Assembly: GCA_027625915.1 (NCBI GenBank)
Contig: JANTQA010000026.1
Location: 6,510,001-6,574,000 of the forward strand
Direction: 5' to 3'
DNA: 64,000 bases
DNA from: Anaeramoeba flamelloides
Taxonomy: Eukaryota; Metamonada; Anaeramoebidae
Shown: positions 44,526 to 57,180 of the stretch, piece after piece
How the letters are laid out: each line of letters starts with the position of its first letter
Position numbering within the stretch: the first letter of the stretch is position 1
Translations under genes and position numbers: made by a program
Notes under the pieces: model-generated
Databases searched by the model: none
What the model saw: the letters and a program-made list of their open reading frames with translations, nothing else
What the model was told of the DNA's origin: nothing

Positions 44526-47500
44526 TAGTAGAGTATTTAATAAAACCTTTGATTATCTATATATTAACAATAAATAAGAGAAGATAATATGATTCATCTT
44601 AGTAATTTCAATCAATATTAATTATAACGTGAAATCACAATAGCATTTATTATCGCCAAAATCAACAAAATTGTGAAAAAAAGAAATATATTGTTCTTGA
44701 ATCAAAATTATTTTTGTTTTTTATTATATTAAAATTTCCAGATCAGTTTGAGGTTAAAACAAATAATAACAGACCCTTTCACAAAAAAACGGTAGTGTAA
44801 TCATTGTGGAAAGCGTTTTTTTCAAAAAGTAATTTACTTTCACAAGTTTTAAATTCTCAAGAAGAATGAGAAATTGTGATTCTTTATATTGATCATATCT
44901 AAAAATAACCTCACAGATTTTTTTTTTATTGTAATTTAAGGAATAATTTTAAAATTGCTCTTAATTGCCAGAATAAAAGCCTTTCAATTTTACTTGAACT
45001 TTCTCTGAGATGTAAAGCTCAGAGAATATATGGAAGAAAAAATAATTCATATTTTTTAAATGATATTTATAAATTCCTGTTGGTGTAGTTCTATTATTAA
45101 AAAGGATATATAAATTGAATCATTGTCTTTAGGGGGAATTGATTATATAAATGGGTTTGAATGTATATAGAAAGGTATGATATTAATGATATGCTGATAA
45201 GAACCCCAAACCTTTCATATTAATAGTAGAATGTGGTGTTTCAAGATAGTACTAAATGATAATTTAAATTAATTTTAAAATAGTTAATATAACTGATTCA
45301 TAAATTTGTCAATCAAAATTAGTTCCAAGAAAAATTATTTTTTTTAAAAGATCTGAAATTTTATTTTATATTTTTTCCCCAAAAGACAAGAATTAAATTA
45401 ATTTAATTTATCAAATTAGAAATATTTTTTACTTTTTTTTATTACTTTTTATATCCCTTTTTATTGTTTTATTACTAAAAAAAAAAAACAAGTCTTTTTG
45501 GCAAGGATTATTAATAAAGGGTTTTTTTTTTCATTTTCGGGATAATTCATTTAGTTAACTCAAAATTTGATTTATTCTATATATTGAAAAGATTTTGTAT
45601 TGTTTTAATAAGAATGATAGTTATAAAATTTAAATTTTTAAAATATTTATAAAATTTTACTTATAAATTAGGTTTTTCTTATAATTAGAAATTTGATTTT
45701 TCAAAATATTATTTTCTTGAAGATATTCTAATTTAAGTAAATTTATCCTCAAAATTCAAAATTAATTTTAATATTCTATCTAAAAATGAATTAACTTTTT
45801 TTTAATAATTAATGTGAATAATACCAAAACAATTTGTATCAAAAAATTAAATCAAAATTGAAAATTATTTTAAATTTGTTTTTCATTTTTTTCTGAATCA
45901 GAAAAAGAATTATATCAAAATTTCAAGAATAAAAAATTTTTACAAAATAGATCTAAATACCATTGATTAGTTTTAGTTAGGCTTCTATCAAATTTTTATT
46001 TATTTAATTACCTATATTTCAATTATTTTTATTGACTGAGATTTGAATTTGGATATTAATTATAATAACGAATAACAAAATAATAAAATTTCTTTCAAAA
46101 TCAAGACTTTACAACATAAATCAAAAAATATGTTAAACTTTTTTTCAAGAATTAATTTTATAGTAAATCAAAATAATTGGTTAATGTTTTTCGTTTTATA
46201 TTAGAAACGTGTGAAATTCTGGATTCCAAAAAAGAGACCCAAATTAATTAATTTTTTAAATGGGGTTAACTCAATATTTCCTAAATCAAAACACAGATAA
46301 AAATAAATAAATAAAAGAAAAAGTATTTTTAGAATATTTTATTTTAAATTTAAAAAATAATGTTCCCATTAAGAGAGTAAGTACATTTTAAAAATTATCA
46401 AGTATCACAATTTATATGTTACAAAAATCTTCAAATCATTTCTTTAACCAAATACATTAATATTTTAATAAATGTGGGAGAGTCAGATATCCTATTATAA
46501 TATATTTTCATACCCACCAAAAAAAGGAAATTGTAAAAAAGAAATAATTGATTAAAAAAAAAAAATAAAAAAAATCATTTATTTCTTAATTTTATCTATA
46601 TATTTTGATACAAATATTTCTTCTTAATTTTGTTTTTATTGTTGATTCTTTATGTAAATACTTTTATTTGTAAATTTTTTGAAAAAAAAATTACTCCTTA
46701 TTTCATAAGAATTTCCAAAATGAATTTTAAAATCCTCATTTTCGTTTATATCTTCTAATTCTAGTTTTAGTTCAGAAAATCAGAGATTTTTTTGATTCTT
46801 CTTTAGATATAAATATTTATTTGTGGAATTGGTTTATTTGATGATTTTTTGTTTTCGATTAAAATAAAAACTAAAATTATTTCTGAATCTGATTGAAATT
46901 GTTTCTAAATTTTTATTTTATTTTGGGTTTAAATCTTTTGTAACTATTTTTTGATTTCAAGAATTCAACTCCTTTATTGTAATTTTTGAAATAATATTAT
47001 TCGTTTTGGCTTTTTTTGATTAAAATATTTACAAAAAGAATTTTGACAACAAATTTGTAAAAAAATGTTTTGTAAAATAATTATAAATAGTAATGGATTG
47101 GGAATTTCAAGGTAAAAAATGTTTTGGATTCCTAAAAACTAAGACGAAAAAGAATAAATAAATTTGTGAAAATAGACCTTGAACGATTTTTTTTTTTTTT
47201 TTCATTCATAATTTCAACAAATTTATTTGGAAAGGTGATCTTTCATATTTTTTTCTAAAAAAAGAAAAGATTTGTTTCAAATACATACCTAGTGGGGTCT
47301 TTTTTCTTGGTATATTATATGATTATTTTTAAACTTAACCATAAACACCTTTCAAGATCCAAAACATAATTTAAGAACTAAGTTTGTAATTGAAATTTGA
47401 TTTCACATATAATAAAAGGGGGTCTGTAGTTTTTACATCTCATAAATATTTATTAAGTGGGATATAAATAGGAAAAAATGGCATTTGTTTAACTCAAATT

Positions 47501-47900
47501 GACTTTCCTCGTATCATGAAATGAAAAGTAGGGTAGTGAAAAAACAGCTTTTTGAAAAAAATTATTTTTGGATTAAAGTGAAAACCCTGGAGATGTTGTT
47601 GAGGTGTTTCTTTTATTTATTTTTGAGATTTGAGTTAGGTTGAGAGGGTTTGTCATTTTCACCGAAAAAGTCAAAATGGATAAATTTGAAAATTTTGGAT
47701 GACTATACCTTTTTTATTGTAAAACAAAGTGTTTTTTATAACCATGGTACAGTAATTTATTTGGTTGGGTATTGTATAAACTCCAACTAAAATTTACATT
47801 TCCAAAAATAGAAAGATCATTTTTTCTTGATTGACAGAATATTTTTTTTTTAAATAAAAAAAACTGACTAATTTAGGCAAATTTAATTCCCAAAGGATAT
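44526..47900. other. 3.4 kb of AT-rich sequence, nothing recognised
   Basis: I see no gene, no exon that I can support and no copy of the families named elsewhere. A hairpin-like pair (GAAAGGTATGATATTAAT and CTTTCATATTAATA) lies at 45171-45230. A 27-codon minus-strand frame starting MTNPLNLTQISKINKRN near 47660 has coding-like composition but no partners. Confidence 0.3.
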
Positions 47901-50490
47901 TATCAATTAAAATTCTTTAAAACCTTTACCGCACAACCCCAACACAATTTCTCTTGATATAACAAATTGTGTTTTGAGAGATACTATCAAACAAAAAAAA
48001 AATTATCAAAAAAGCCCATTAAAAATGTTAGGTGAGTTAGGCATGGATTATGTTGTTCCACGAACAATTCGAGGATACTCCCTCCTCTTAGTCATGGTCG
48101 GGAGATTGAATTCAAGGAAAAATAAAAAGATCGAAAAAAAAATAAAAAATAAGACAAAATCAAATTGCCTTTGTAATAATTAATACATCCTTTCCAGTTC
48201 CTACCTTAAAAATTTATAAGACCTGGTAATTTATTCTATATTTTAGAATTTTATTTTGTAAAACAAACAATAAACGAGTTCTTAAAAATCATCATGAATT
48301 ATAAAATAGATAATAGACAATATTAACATTACCTTATCCGTTTTTTGGTTTTGGAAATCGACAAACAAATTCATCAAAATTACTTACATTAATGTGGATC
48401 TTCAATTTCCAAATTTGTTATAATCTCAGGTTTTTACAATTTTAAAAAAAATGATCGAAAAATACTTTCAAATCTATGTGATTTCTTTTCTTGGGAAATG
48501 ATAATTTTAGTCTTGTTTTTTTAAAAAAATTAACTCGAATGAAGTAAAAGAAGTTCAAATTTTAATCTTATGATAGAAATAGAATCATTAATTTCAAAAA
48601 AAAAACAATTTTTTTTTTTTTTATTGTTGAGCAGAGGTGATTCAACAAAATTACCTCCTATTTTACCTGAAACTCTAAAATTGTATTTAGAGTTTTTTTA
48701 TCCTAACTGTAATGTAAGCAGGATTACAGCTCAAAGGATATCTTTTCTTTAAAAAATGAAAAGAATAAATTATTTCGGAAAAAAGACAAGAAAAAGAGAA
48801 AGAAAAGCAAGAAATGAAAGAGTCAAAAAATAATAGAAAAAAGAAAAAACTTCAGTGAAAAGTTTTTTTTGTGCCCCAAGTGTTGAATGGGCTAGTGGTT
48901 GTTTCCTTTTAAGTCTTTTTTTCCTTGGATCGCCACCATAGGTTGTTTTAATAAAGAGTTCTAAATATTTGAACAACTATAGATCAAATGAAAAAGGCTG
49001 TTTATTAAATTTTTATTTAGAACTTTATAGATGGGTTGAATCTAAAAAGCTCTGGTTTTTAAGAATAAGATTTGGTTTTCGAAATTTTCTTTTCAGTTGC
49101 TTTGCTTTTTTTTTTTATTTTTTTTTTTTGTGTTATTTTTTTTTTTTATTATTTTTTTGTAAGTTTCCCAAATCTTGTTTTCGCAAAATCCCAGTACAAG
49201 ATACCGACTCGAAAGCAAAAACCCAGTCCAAGTAACGACTCGACAGATAGTACGGAAGTTTCAATTCCGTTCACTTTGGTTGTTTTCAGATCGCATTCGT
49301 TGGATTCAGTTCAGTTGCATAAGTCCTCGTCGAAGATCTGATCATGAACAAGTTTGGTTGGGTTAGTCATGGCCAGATCAACCAATTCTTATAATGATTT
49401 TTTATACTTTTTACCTTTCCCAAACACCTAAAAAAACAAAAATAGAAGGAACATAGAGCCCAAGCAACTTAAGAAAGGAAATTTGGAAAAGGTAAAAAGT
49501 ATAAAAAATAAAAAAAACAATTTTTATAATTGAAAAGCCAATTTTTAGGTCTTTTAAATTTTTAGCGTGGAACTGGAACACTTATATAGTTTGTGTGTAC
49601 AATGTAACAATTCAAAGTGACTCAATGATCAAAAAGTATTGACAATACGATCATTTAGCTACTAAAATTGTTTATTGAGAGTTTTTTTAAGGTTAAAAAA
49701 ATTGTGAGTATTATTTTTTTTTTCATTTTCACATTCCTTAACAAGGTATTTGAGTTCATGTATCTCAAAATTTTCTTGTTCATTTTTCATTTAACAAATG
49801 ACTAAAATGATTTTTTGATCCAAATTGGGGAATATTTGAAAGATCATTCCTTTACATTTTAAATGAGGTTGGAATAAATTATATCGAAACAAATTGGTAA
49901 ATTACAAATTTTGTCCTTAATAAAACCAAAAATATAATTAAAAAAAAAAATGTTCATGAAAATTGAAAATTTGAAGATTACAATCTGAATTACTATGATT
50001 CTTTCCACAAATGAGCTGTGAATGATATTTTGGTTTCAAAGTTTCAATATCCTAGGTACTCAAAGCAAAGAGTTCACTTAGGTTCACCTAATTAAAATTT
50101 TTCAAAATGGTAAAATGTTCCTTAAAAAAAAATTATTTTCATAATCCTGAATTTTTCCTCTTGTACCGAGAATACACCTTTAAAATTAAAGACCTAATGA
50201 CACTTTCAAAAACTTCTCAACCTGATCAATGAAGAAGGTGGGCTTTCTTCTTCTTGTTCATCAATCAGATCTGTACCGAATAGCTTCTGGTTTTTGTTGC
50301 GAATCTCTCAAATTTCCGATTTATATGCGACAGAGACTTTCGATTTAAACACTTCGTTTGTCCACTCTCAAGGTCAGAAATTGAAAACCCTAAATTTGTT
50401 TAAAAATAGAACAAAAAATACCAAATAAGAAAATTTCAAATTGCGCTGATTCATTTTTTCAAAAAATAAAAAAACGAACCTCCTTTGTGT
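47901..50490. other. Intergenic region with three GC-richer islands and a hairpin
   Basis: Against an AT-rich background, 48025-48118, 49183-49390 and 50190-50400 are clearly richer in G and C and lack long reading frames of known type. 49397-49424 and 49481-49510 form an inverted repeat (TTTTTATACTTTTTACC and its reverse, 64-bp loop). 50222-50268 contains another (AATGAAGAAG against CTTCTTGTTCATC). The third island directly precedes the LRR-BTB gene and is probably its 5' UTR. The first two could be non-coding RNA genes or relics; I cannot name them. Confidence 0.3.
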
Positions 50491-53145
50491 ATGACAAACG
50501 AAACAGAACAATTAATTGCAACTAGCTTCAAATATGAGAAAATAAATTTAGATTCTTTAGCCCAACCGATCGAAGGCTTTTCAGCATTTATTGGAAACAA
50601 CCCAACAATTAAGAAAATAAATTTAAATTTTGTGGATTTACGATCGGAGAACACCATCGACGACGAGCTAATCAAGACTTTAACTGAAAACAAAAACCAA
50701 ATTGAGTCGCTTAAGCTGTATGGAAGTTTAGGTGTCACTTCTGTTTCGATATTGGTTCATAAGGCATTAAATAACCAAATTTGTACATTAAAGCATTTAG
50801 ATCTCGGGTGGAATGATCTCAATTTGGAGATGGGAAAGGAATTGCTCACCATCTTTAAAAAGGGATGCCGATTGACAACCTTGATAATTGAAAGTTGTTC
50901 ACTTAACGACGATTACATCCAGCCACTCTCAGAGGGGCTAAGGCAATTTGACACCTTGAAGTTTATCAATTTTGGCACAAATAGGAAATTAACAGGTCGA
51001 GGGATTATTAAAATCAACAACGCTCTGCAAAACCATAAAGGATTGGAAGTGTTAAATATGTCGCAATTAAATCTAAGTCTTGTCCAAGAAAAAAAGGTTC
51101 AGAATAAGACGAATGACGACAAGCTAGATGAAAAGGAAATTGAAAGCCGTGGTGGTGGTAATGGTAATGGTGGTGGTGGTAACGGTAATGGTGGTGGCAG
51201 TGACAACGACAAGGAAATAAATCTTACAGTATCATTGTGTAATTTATTAAAAAGCTTAAAAAAATTAAAAAAATTCAAAATTGATCTGAAAAACAGTGAA
51301 GATGATTCTTTAATTTTACTAATCAAAACAATAAGTGGAATGAATACAATTAAAACGTTAAGGTTAGGTGTTGGCAATGATCTGGGTGTGAAAGTCAGCA
51401 AATATCTGGCAAGTTATTTGAATTCATCACAAAGCCTAAAGCAATTCATTTGGAATGACTACTTTCAATTGCCACCCTCTGAAGAAGAAATATTTTCAAT
51501 TTTTTATAAGAAGAATAATTTGAAGAAAATTCGATTTTTTTCAATTAATAAGGAAACAGTACTTGTCAAGGCCTTTTCCAAAGTTAAGGAATTAAATTTT
51601 CAAAACAGCCTTACTTCGATCTATTTGCCAGATTTGAATTTCAAGCAAATCTCAAATTGGGATCTCTTGTTTAAGGGCTTGGCGTCTTTAAAGCAATTAA
51701 AATCTTTAAATTTGGAGCATTCCAATTATCCCATTGACGGTTTACGAGGGTTTTTAAAAGAGGGCAATTCTGCGTTAAAATCGATCAACCTTTCCACCAA
51801 TTATACCCTCAAGGGGACCTTGCTGACAGATCTGTTAAATACAATCAAAGACTCCACTTCAATTCGCCAACTCACCTTAAATCGAATTACCTTTGATGAT
51901 TCTTCAATCAAGACTTTAAAAAAGCTTATTACGGAAATGCAATGTTTAAAAACTATATCCATAAACCAATGTGATCTCACAATTCAAAATTTTGATACCT
52001 TATATGGTGCCTTTTCCCAGAACCCAAATTTACAGAAAATTGATTACTATGATAATCACATTTCCAGTGAACAATTCGAAAAAATTCTGAATCTATTGGA
52101 TCATAATTTAACTTTAAATGGTTTTCAAATTAGCGATACTGATTCTCAATTCGACTTTAATACAATAATTGAATTTAAGAAAAAAATTGAAAGAAATAAA
52201 TGCTTTGCGAAAAATAGAATGATTAAGGAATTTCTGGCAATTTACAATCAGAATTTAAATGCCGATTGCTCCATTTTAAATAAATTTCCGATTAACAAAT
52301 CTTTTGTACAATTGAGAACGAAGAAGACAATTGATGAGTTAAACCAAGTACTATTAAACTTTTCTGAAATTTTAATAAAGAATTTTTTAATTTGGGTATA
52401 TACCGGAATTGTGATCGAATCAAAAGAATTATTCTCTATTTTTAAACTTTTGGATTTAACTTCCATTCAAAATATGTCTCTACAGCAATTTTTGTTAGAC
52501 TTGTATAAAAAAAATGAATCAAAAGATTTTTTGATAATTATTAAGGATGATGACCAGATTGAGAAAAGGTATAATCATAAACATAATCATAATCATAATC
52601 ATAATCATAAACATAAACATAAAAAGGTTGTGGGGGAGACGATGGTGGTTGAGAAGAAGAAAATTGTGAAGGTGGAAGGTGGGGAGAAGGAGAAGGAGGA
52701 GGAGAAGGAGAAGGGGAAGGGGAAGGGGAAGGAGAATGAGAAGGAGAATGAGAAGGAGAAGGGGAAGGAAAATGAGAATGAGAAGGGAAATGAGAAGGGA
52801 GGAGAAAATGAGAAGGTGAAGGAGAAGGATCAGAAAAAAGGTCGTGAAATTAAAATACCAGTACATAAATTTTTATTACAGTTTAGAAGTGGTCTATTTC
52901 AAGATTTATTTAAGCAATTTAGGAAAGAAAAGCTTAATTTTATACATGATTATTCTGAAAAGGGAATTGATTCATTAAAAATATTTGTACAGTATTTGTA
53001 TACAAATGAAATTATGATAACTGGCGATAATGATTCTGAACTGATCTGGGAAGAATTAAAAGATGCTAATCAATATTATCAACTTTACAAACCAAAACAC
53101 TTTCTTAGGAAATTACAAAAAAAAATATTTGAAAAAGAAAAATAA
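50491..53145 (+). CDS. Leucine-rich repeat protein with BTB/POZ-like C-terminal region
   Basis: A single exon of 884 residues; ATG at 50491 is preferred over the upstream TTG in the same frame. Residues about 40-560 are ribonuclease-inhibitor-type leucine-rich repeats, for example LKHLDLGWNDLNLEMGKELL and LKFINFGTNRKLTGRGI, interrupted by a Gly/Asn tract (about 219-238). Residues about 600-680 (QLRTKKTIDELNQ, NFLIWVYTGIV, ELFSIFKLLDL) resemble the second half of a BTB fold. After KDFLIIIKDDDQIE comes a His/Asn repeat (694-712) and a Lys/Glu/Gly tract (726-785). Then VHKFLLQFRSGLFQDLFKQF and VQYLYTNEIM resume a BTB core. The low-complexity tract thus seems to lie in a loop inside the domain. 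BTB proteins often act as CUL3 substrate adaptors; LRRs would select partners. Function is inferred from domains only. Confidence 0.8.
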   Translation: MTNETEQLIATSFKYEKINLDSLAQPIEGFSAFIGNNPTIKKINLNFVDLRSENTIDDELIKTLTENKNQIESLKLYGSLGVTSVSILVHKALNNQICTLKHLDLGWNDLNLEMGKELLTIFKKGCRLTTLIIESCSLNDDYIQPLSEGLRQFDTLKFINFGTNRKLTGRGIIKINNALQNHKGLEVLNMSQLNLSLVQEKKVQNKTNDDKLDEKEIESRGGGNGNGGGGNGNGGGSDNDKEINLTVSLCNLLKSLKKLKKFKIDLKNSEDDSLILLIKTISGMNTIKTLRLGVGNDLGVKVSKYLASYLNSSQSLKQFIWNDYFQLPPSEEEIFSIFYKKNNLKKIRFFSINKETVLVKAFSKVKELNFQNSLTSIYLPDLNFKQISNWDLLFKGLASLKQLKSLNLEHSNYPIDGLRGFLKEGNSALKSINLSTNYTLKGTLLTDLLNTIKDSTSIRQLTLNRITFDDSSIKTLKKLITEMQCLKTISINQCDLTIQNFDTLYGAFSQNPNLQKIDYYDNHISSEQFEKILNLLDHNLTLNGFQISDTDSQFDFNTIIEFKKKIERNKCFAKNRMIKEFLAIYNQNLNADCSILNKFPINKSFVQLRTKKTIDELNQVLLNFSEILIKNFLIWVYTGIVIESKELFSIFKLLDLTSIQNMSLQQFLLDLYKKNESKDFLIIIKDDDQIEKRYNHKHNHNHNHNHKHKHKKVVGETMVVEKKKIVKVEGGEKEKEEEKEKGKGKGKENEKENEKEKGKENENEKGNEKGGENEKVKEKDQKKGREIKIPVHKFLLQFRSGLFQDLFKQFRKEKLNFIHDYSEKGIDSLKIFVQYLYTNEIMITGDNDSELIWEELKDANQYYQLYKPKHFLRKLQKKIFEKEK

Positions 53146-54592
53146 GAAAAAAACAATAGAGAATATTTATGTAGTTAAAATAAATTATTTTTTTAGTTTG
53201 GCTGAATAAAGTTATTTAAACAAAAATATTTCCCCATGGAGAATATTTGTCCATTCTCAAAATATTATAGTTCGTTGTTGATATTTTTATTAAACTTTTA
53301 GTTTTTATATATAAAATAATACAAACTAAAAAAAAAATAAAAGAATAAATTTTTTTTTTTTTTTTTTTTTTTGGTTTAGTTTTCAAACCAAAAACCCAGA
53401 TATTCCACTTTTTTTGATAGTTTGGAAATATGTCCTTACTATTAAAAAGCACTATTTTTTTCTGGTTAATATTTTTCGAAATCTAATTATGAACTAAATT
53501 CATTATAACCACTGGGATAAAATTTTTTAGAATCAAAACAATCTCAATTTTTGAATATCTTAAGTATTGTTGAAATTACTCTGCACTTTTTTATTTTTTT
53601 TTAAAAAATTGGGATTGAGGAAAATTTGAAATCAAAGAATAAGTTAATATATTAAATTAGAATATTTTTACAGAGAGTTTATCTTTTTTAAATAATATTT
53701 TTTTTTAATTTTACCATTTAAAAATAAAAAAAAAAAATTTGAAGACTAAATTAGTCCCTTTTGTGAAAATAAAACTCCCATAATTTAGAATTTGTTTTGG
53801 TAAATGAGTTATAATAAGATGTAGTATTTAAAAATATACATAATTTCAAGTTTGAGTTCAATGTTTTTGGCAAAAAATGTTTTAAAGAAAAAGTTAAATG
53901 GAAACTTTATTTATTTCTATTTTTTCAATTAGTTTTTCTAATTTTTATTAATGGAAGGTATTTGATCAGTTTTCCATTTTTAGTGTTTTTTGGGTCGTAG
54001 GGACATATTAGTAAAAATCCAAAAATAGTTTTTGATTATAATGATAAATATATAAATTGTAGAGTAAAATTATTCTAATTTGGATATTGTTTAAATAATA
54101 TAAATCTATTTATTAGAACAGTTGTTTGTTATCCAATAGTTTATATATTTATCTGTAAAATAGGAATAAATTTTTGAATATTTTCCTTTATTTTTAATTG
54201 ATCAAAAAAAAAAATGAATTTACTTGTTTTGGATTTGAAATTAATAGGGAAATTTAATTTAATATTTTTTCTTAAAATCCATTAGAATTTTCCATCTGAA
54301 GGGTGGGAAATTTGTGAATATTATTACTTTTTGATAAAATACCCCTTAATTCACAAATATTAACCTTTTTGCTTAAAAATACTTATTCATAAAAGTTTAA
54401 TTTTATTGAGGAAAAATATCTTTTCTTGTGAATTGAAATATTCTTTGATTACACATTTAAAAAAGAGATAATAATTTGTATTTATCAGCAAAAACTAAAT
54501 CAATTTCAAGATATTTTTGTTATAGACCTTCGATTAAAAAAATTTTTTCTTTGGAAATTAGAATAAAAAATTTAAAGTTACAAATTTTGTAT
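53146..54592. other. AT-rich intergenic sequence, nothing recognised
   Basis: It includes a T22 run near 53349. No gene, exon or named repeat is supported. Confidence 0.3.
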
Positions 54593-55290
54593 TTAAGGGC
54601 CGAGTTATTACGGTCAAAAAAAAATCTTCTGAAATGGAAAAAAAAATTGTAATAGAGATGAGTAACCAATTTCGATCAAAAAATATCGAACATCTATAGA
54701 GTGATCTATCCCCCAAAAAGTAACAATCAAAAAAGAGGGTATTTTTTGAAAAAAGCGCCAAAGAGTGACACTCTATTTCCAATTAGAATGTTTGTAAAAT
54801 ATATTTTTGAAAACAACTTTGTTGATTTCATGGTCTGGATCTTTAGTGCTTATTGGAGATAGTGAAGATTTTTTTTCATTTTTATCTATTTTCTCTAAGG
54901 GTTTGTTTTTTTTTAAAGTTAGTTACAAAATCCTTACTATTCCAAAATAAAGTGTTACAAAATATCCATAAATTGGATTAAATCGAATTAAATTAATGGT
55001 GTACTTTTAGAAAACAATTTGTTATTAATCCGAGAAATTTAACTCTTTGGAAATTTGAAAAATGAAACAAGTAATTATTTTCTTTTATAAAATAAAAATT
55101 GGTATTGGGATTATGTTTTTAAACTTTTTTTTTGATTAAATTTTTTTTTAAAGAAGATCCAATTCTTTTTTCTTGTTTTTCTATTTGAATTGTGTCAATC
55201 AAAAGAAGAGCAATTACCTAATATCCTTTTTTGATTTCAATCCACTGGTTGAGTATGGGACAAACCTACAGAACATGCGTATACCCTTAA
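54593..55290. mobile_element. T4 element, TTAA-flanked (698 bp including both TTAA)
   Basis: The left end is TTAA then GGGCCGAGTTATTACGG; the right end has ATACCC then TTAA. The interior order matches 38511-39208, and the length is identical. It is followed after 10 bp by a T5 element. Confidence 0.75.
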
Positions 55291-55300
55291 GCTATTGTTT

Positions 55301-55933
55301 CAATAAATTGGCACACTCTATAATGTTAATGGAAGAATTTCTATGATAGTATCCTAAATTCTTATCAAAAAAATATTTTCAATTCTTTGGATCAGAATCA
55401 TTTTTTCTAATTGAGTAAATTTTTATTTTTCTGTTGGTTTTCTTTTTCTTTTTCTATTTTTTTCAAATCTTTGTTTTTCTTTTATTTTTCTTCTATTTTT
55501 ATTATTTTTCTTTCTTTTTTTTTTTTTTTATTTTATTTTTACTTTTTTTTTTTGATCAGTTTTTTTTTAGTCAAGATTCTTAAGTGGAAAAAAAACAGAT
55601 CTTTGAAAAGACAAATGAGCATTTAGAATATTGAGATTATCTAATCTCTTTAAAAATAAATTTAATTATTATCAAAAAATATTTTAGTTCGCCTTTTTTT
55701 TGGTGAAAGTTCAATAATAAAAAAATTGGTAATGTTTATTTCAAAATTCTGATTCAATTTTTTTTAGTTTTTGATTTTATTTTTTTTTATATTTTTAAAG
55801 TATCAGGCTTTTATATGTTTGAAATGATTTAAAAGTGAATTATTAATAAGATTTAAAAAAGTGTGGTTCTTGAATACTAAAGGATATAATATTTTTTTCA
55901 ATTTGTTATTTCAGATGAACCACAGTTTTTGAA
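55301..55933. mobile_element. Inverted-repeat element, family T5, copy 2
   Basis: The left end is AAATTGGCACACTCTATAAT and the right end contains TTATTTCAGATGAACCACAG. The interior matches the 7205 copy in order (GGATCAGAATCATTTTTTCT, the pyrimidine tract, TTTTATATGTTTGAAATGAT, TGAATACTAAAGGATAT). Its ends are more diverged than in copy 1. Confidence 0.55.
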
Positions 55934-57180
55934 ATGGGGTTTAGATACAAAAGAACATAATCAAAATACTTGAATAATAAAGTTTTATCTAATTATTAAC
56001 CTTTTTCGGATAAAAAGATTTAAACACCCAAGATTTTGTATTTTTCGATAAAAATAAAAGTCTATTATTTCTGAAAAATTTTTTTATAAAGATATTTAAA
56101 ATTTACATATTTTTTATCGATTATTTTAAACTGACTTATTTTTTTAGGTTACTTGAAAAATAACCACAATCATTTAACAAGTTTTTTTCTTTTTTATATA
56201 CTTTTTGGTATTAATTTTGATTTTTACAGCCTCTGAACTCTCTGAAATTTAGCTAAAAGCCGTAAATTTGAGTTTATTTTTTTTAATATCACTTGAAATA
56301 TCCTGTTGATATTTCTTTATGAATTGTTTTCTAGTGTTGTGTGGTCTGAATTCTTTTTTAGTTCAATTTGAAAGACAGATTAACCAAAGACTAAAAAAGC
56401 ATAAGATTGATCCATTTTAATGGAACCACATATCTTATTCTTACAGTCACATTTAGCAAAGCAAACGGGGATGAAAAAATGAAAATTTGATTGAAAATTC
56501 ATTCAACAAAAAGATTTTTTGGAAATTGTTTCTTTTTAATCACAGCAATTAAAAAACAATTTAAGGGGGTAGCCACGGTAAAGAAAAATTTTTCACTTTT
56601 TTGCAATTCTGAAGAGGATCAGAAAATAACATTTTTTACTCGGGTTGTATCTCATTGATTTTTATTATTTAAAGTACTTCATTCATTAGATTTTTTAATT
56701 TTTTTTTCAAAAGTCTCAAAGAAATTGCCACAATAGATTGTTGAGTTGAATTGCTTAAAATAGTGTTTTGAATTTTGAATGGCTTATCTTTTATCCTTCT
56801 CTCAACATTCCATTGTGACAATTTCTTTTTTCATTTTTTATTTTTTCATCATTTTTGAGATTTTTTTAATCCTGACAACATAAAGCAATTAGAAATATTT
56901 TTTTATTAGTGGCATTTGGGATTAATGGATTTTGTTTAAAAAGAACAACAATATTACAATCGGGAGAATCATATAAGAAAACATAAATGGGACAAAAATA
57001 GCTGGAAGAATTCTAAAAAATGAATAATTAAGTCAAATTATTACATTGTTAGGATTTTAAATCGTTGGGTTTAGTGGAATTGGAGAAGTGAATATGATTA
57101 TATTTTCTCAAAGTTTAAACCACAAAATAGCTCTAAGTTTTATTCAAAGAATCTAAAATTATCTTCTCCCAAGAAAGAAA
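55934..57180. repeat. Intergenic sequence with one foldback hairpin
   Basis: At 56716-56744 and 56802-56831, AAAGAAATTGCCACAATAGA and its near-reverse form a stem of about 28 bp that continues weakly outward. No gene is visible. Confidence 0.4.

Noticed and set aside
48878-48950. tRNA-like stretch (GGGCTAGTGGTT, CTTTTAA, TTGGATCGCCA)
   Set aside because: The anticodon arm cannot pair, the B-box does not fit the tRNA consensus, and acceptor ends do not match. It may be a chance resemblance or a very old relic.
52519-52866. Minus-strand Leu/Ile-rich frame opposite the LRR-BTB gene
   Set aside because: It is the complement of the GAGAAG repeats and looks like a membrane protein only by composition.
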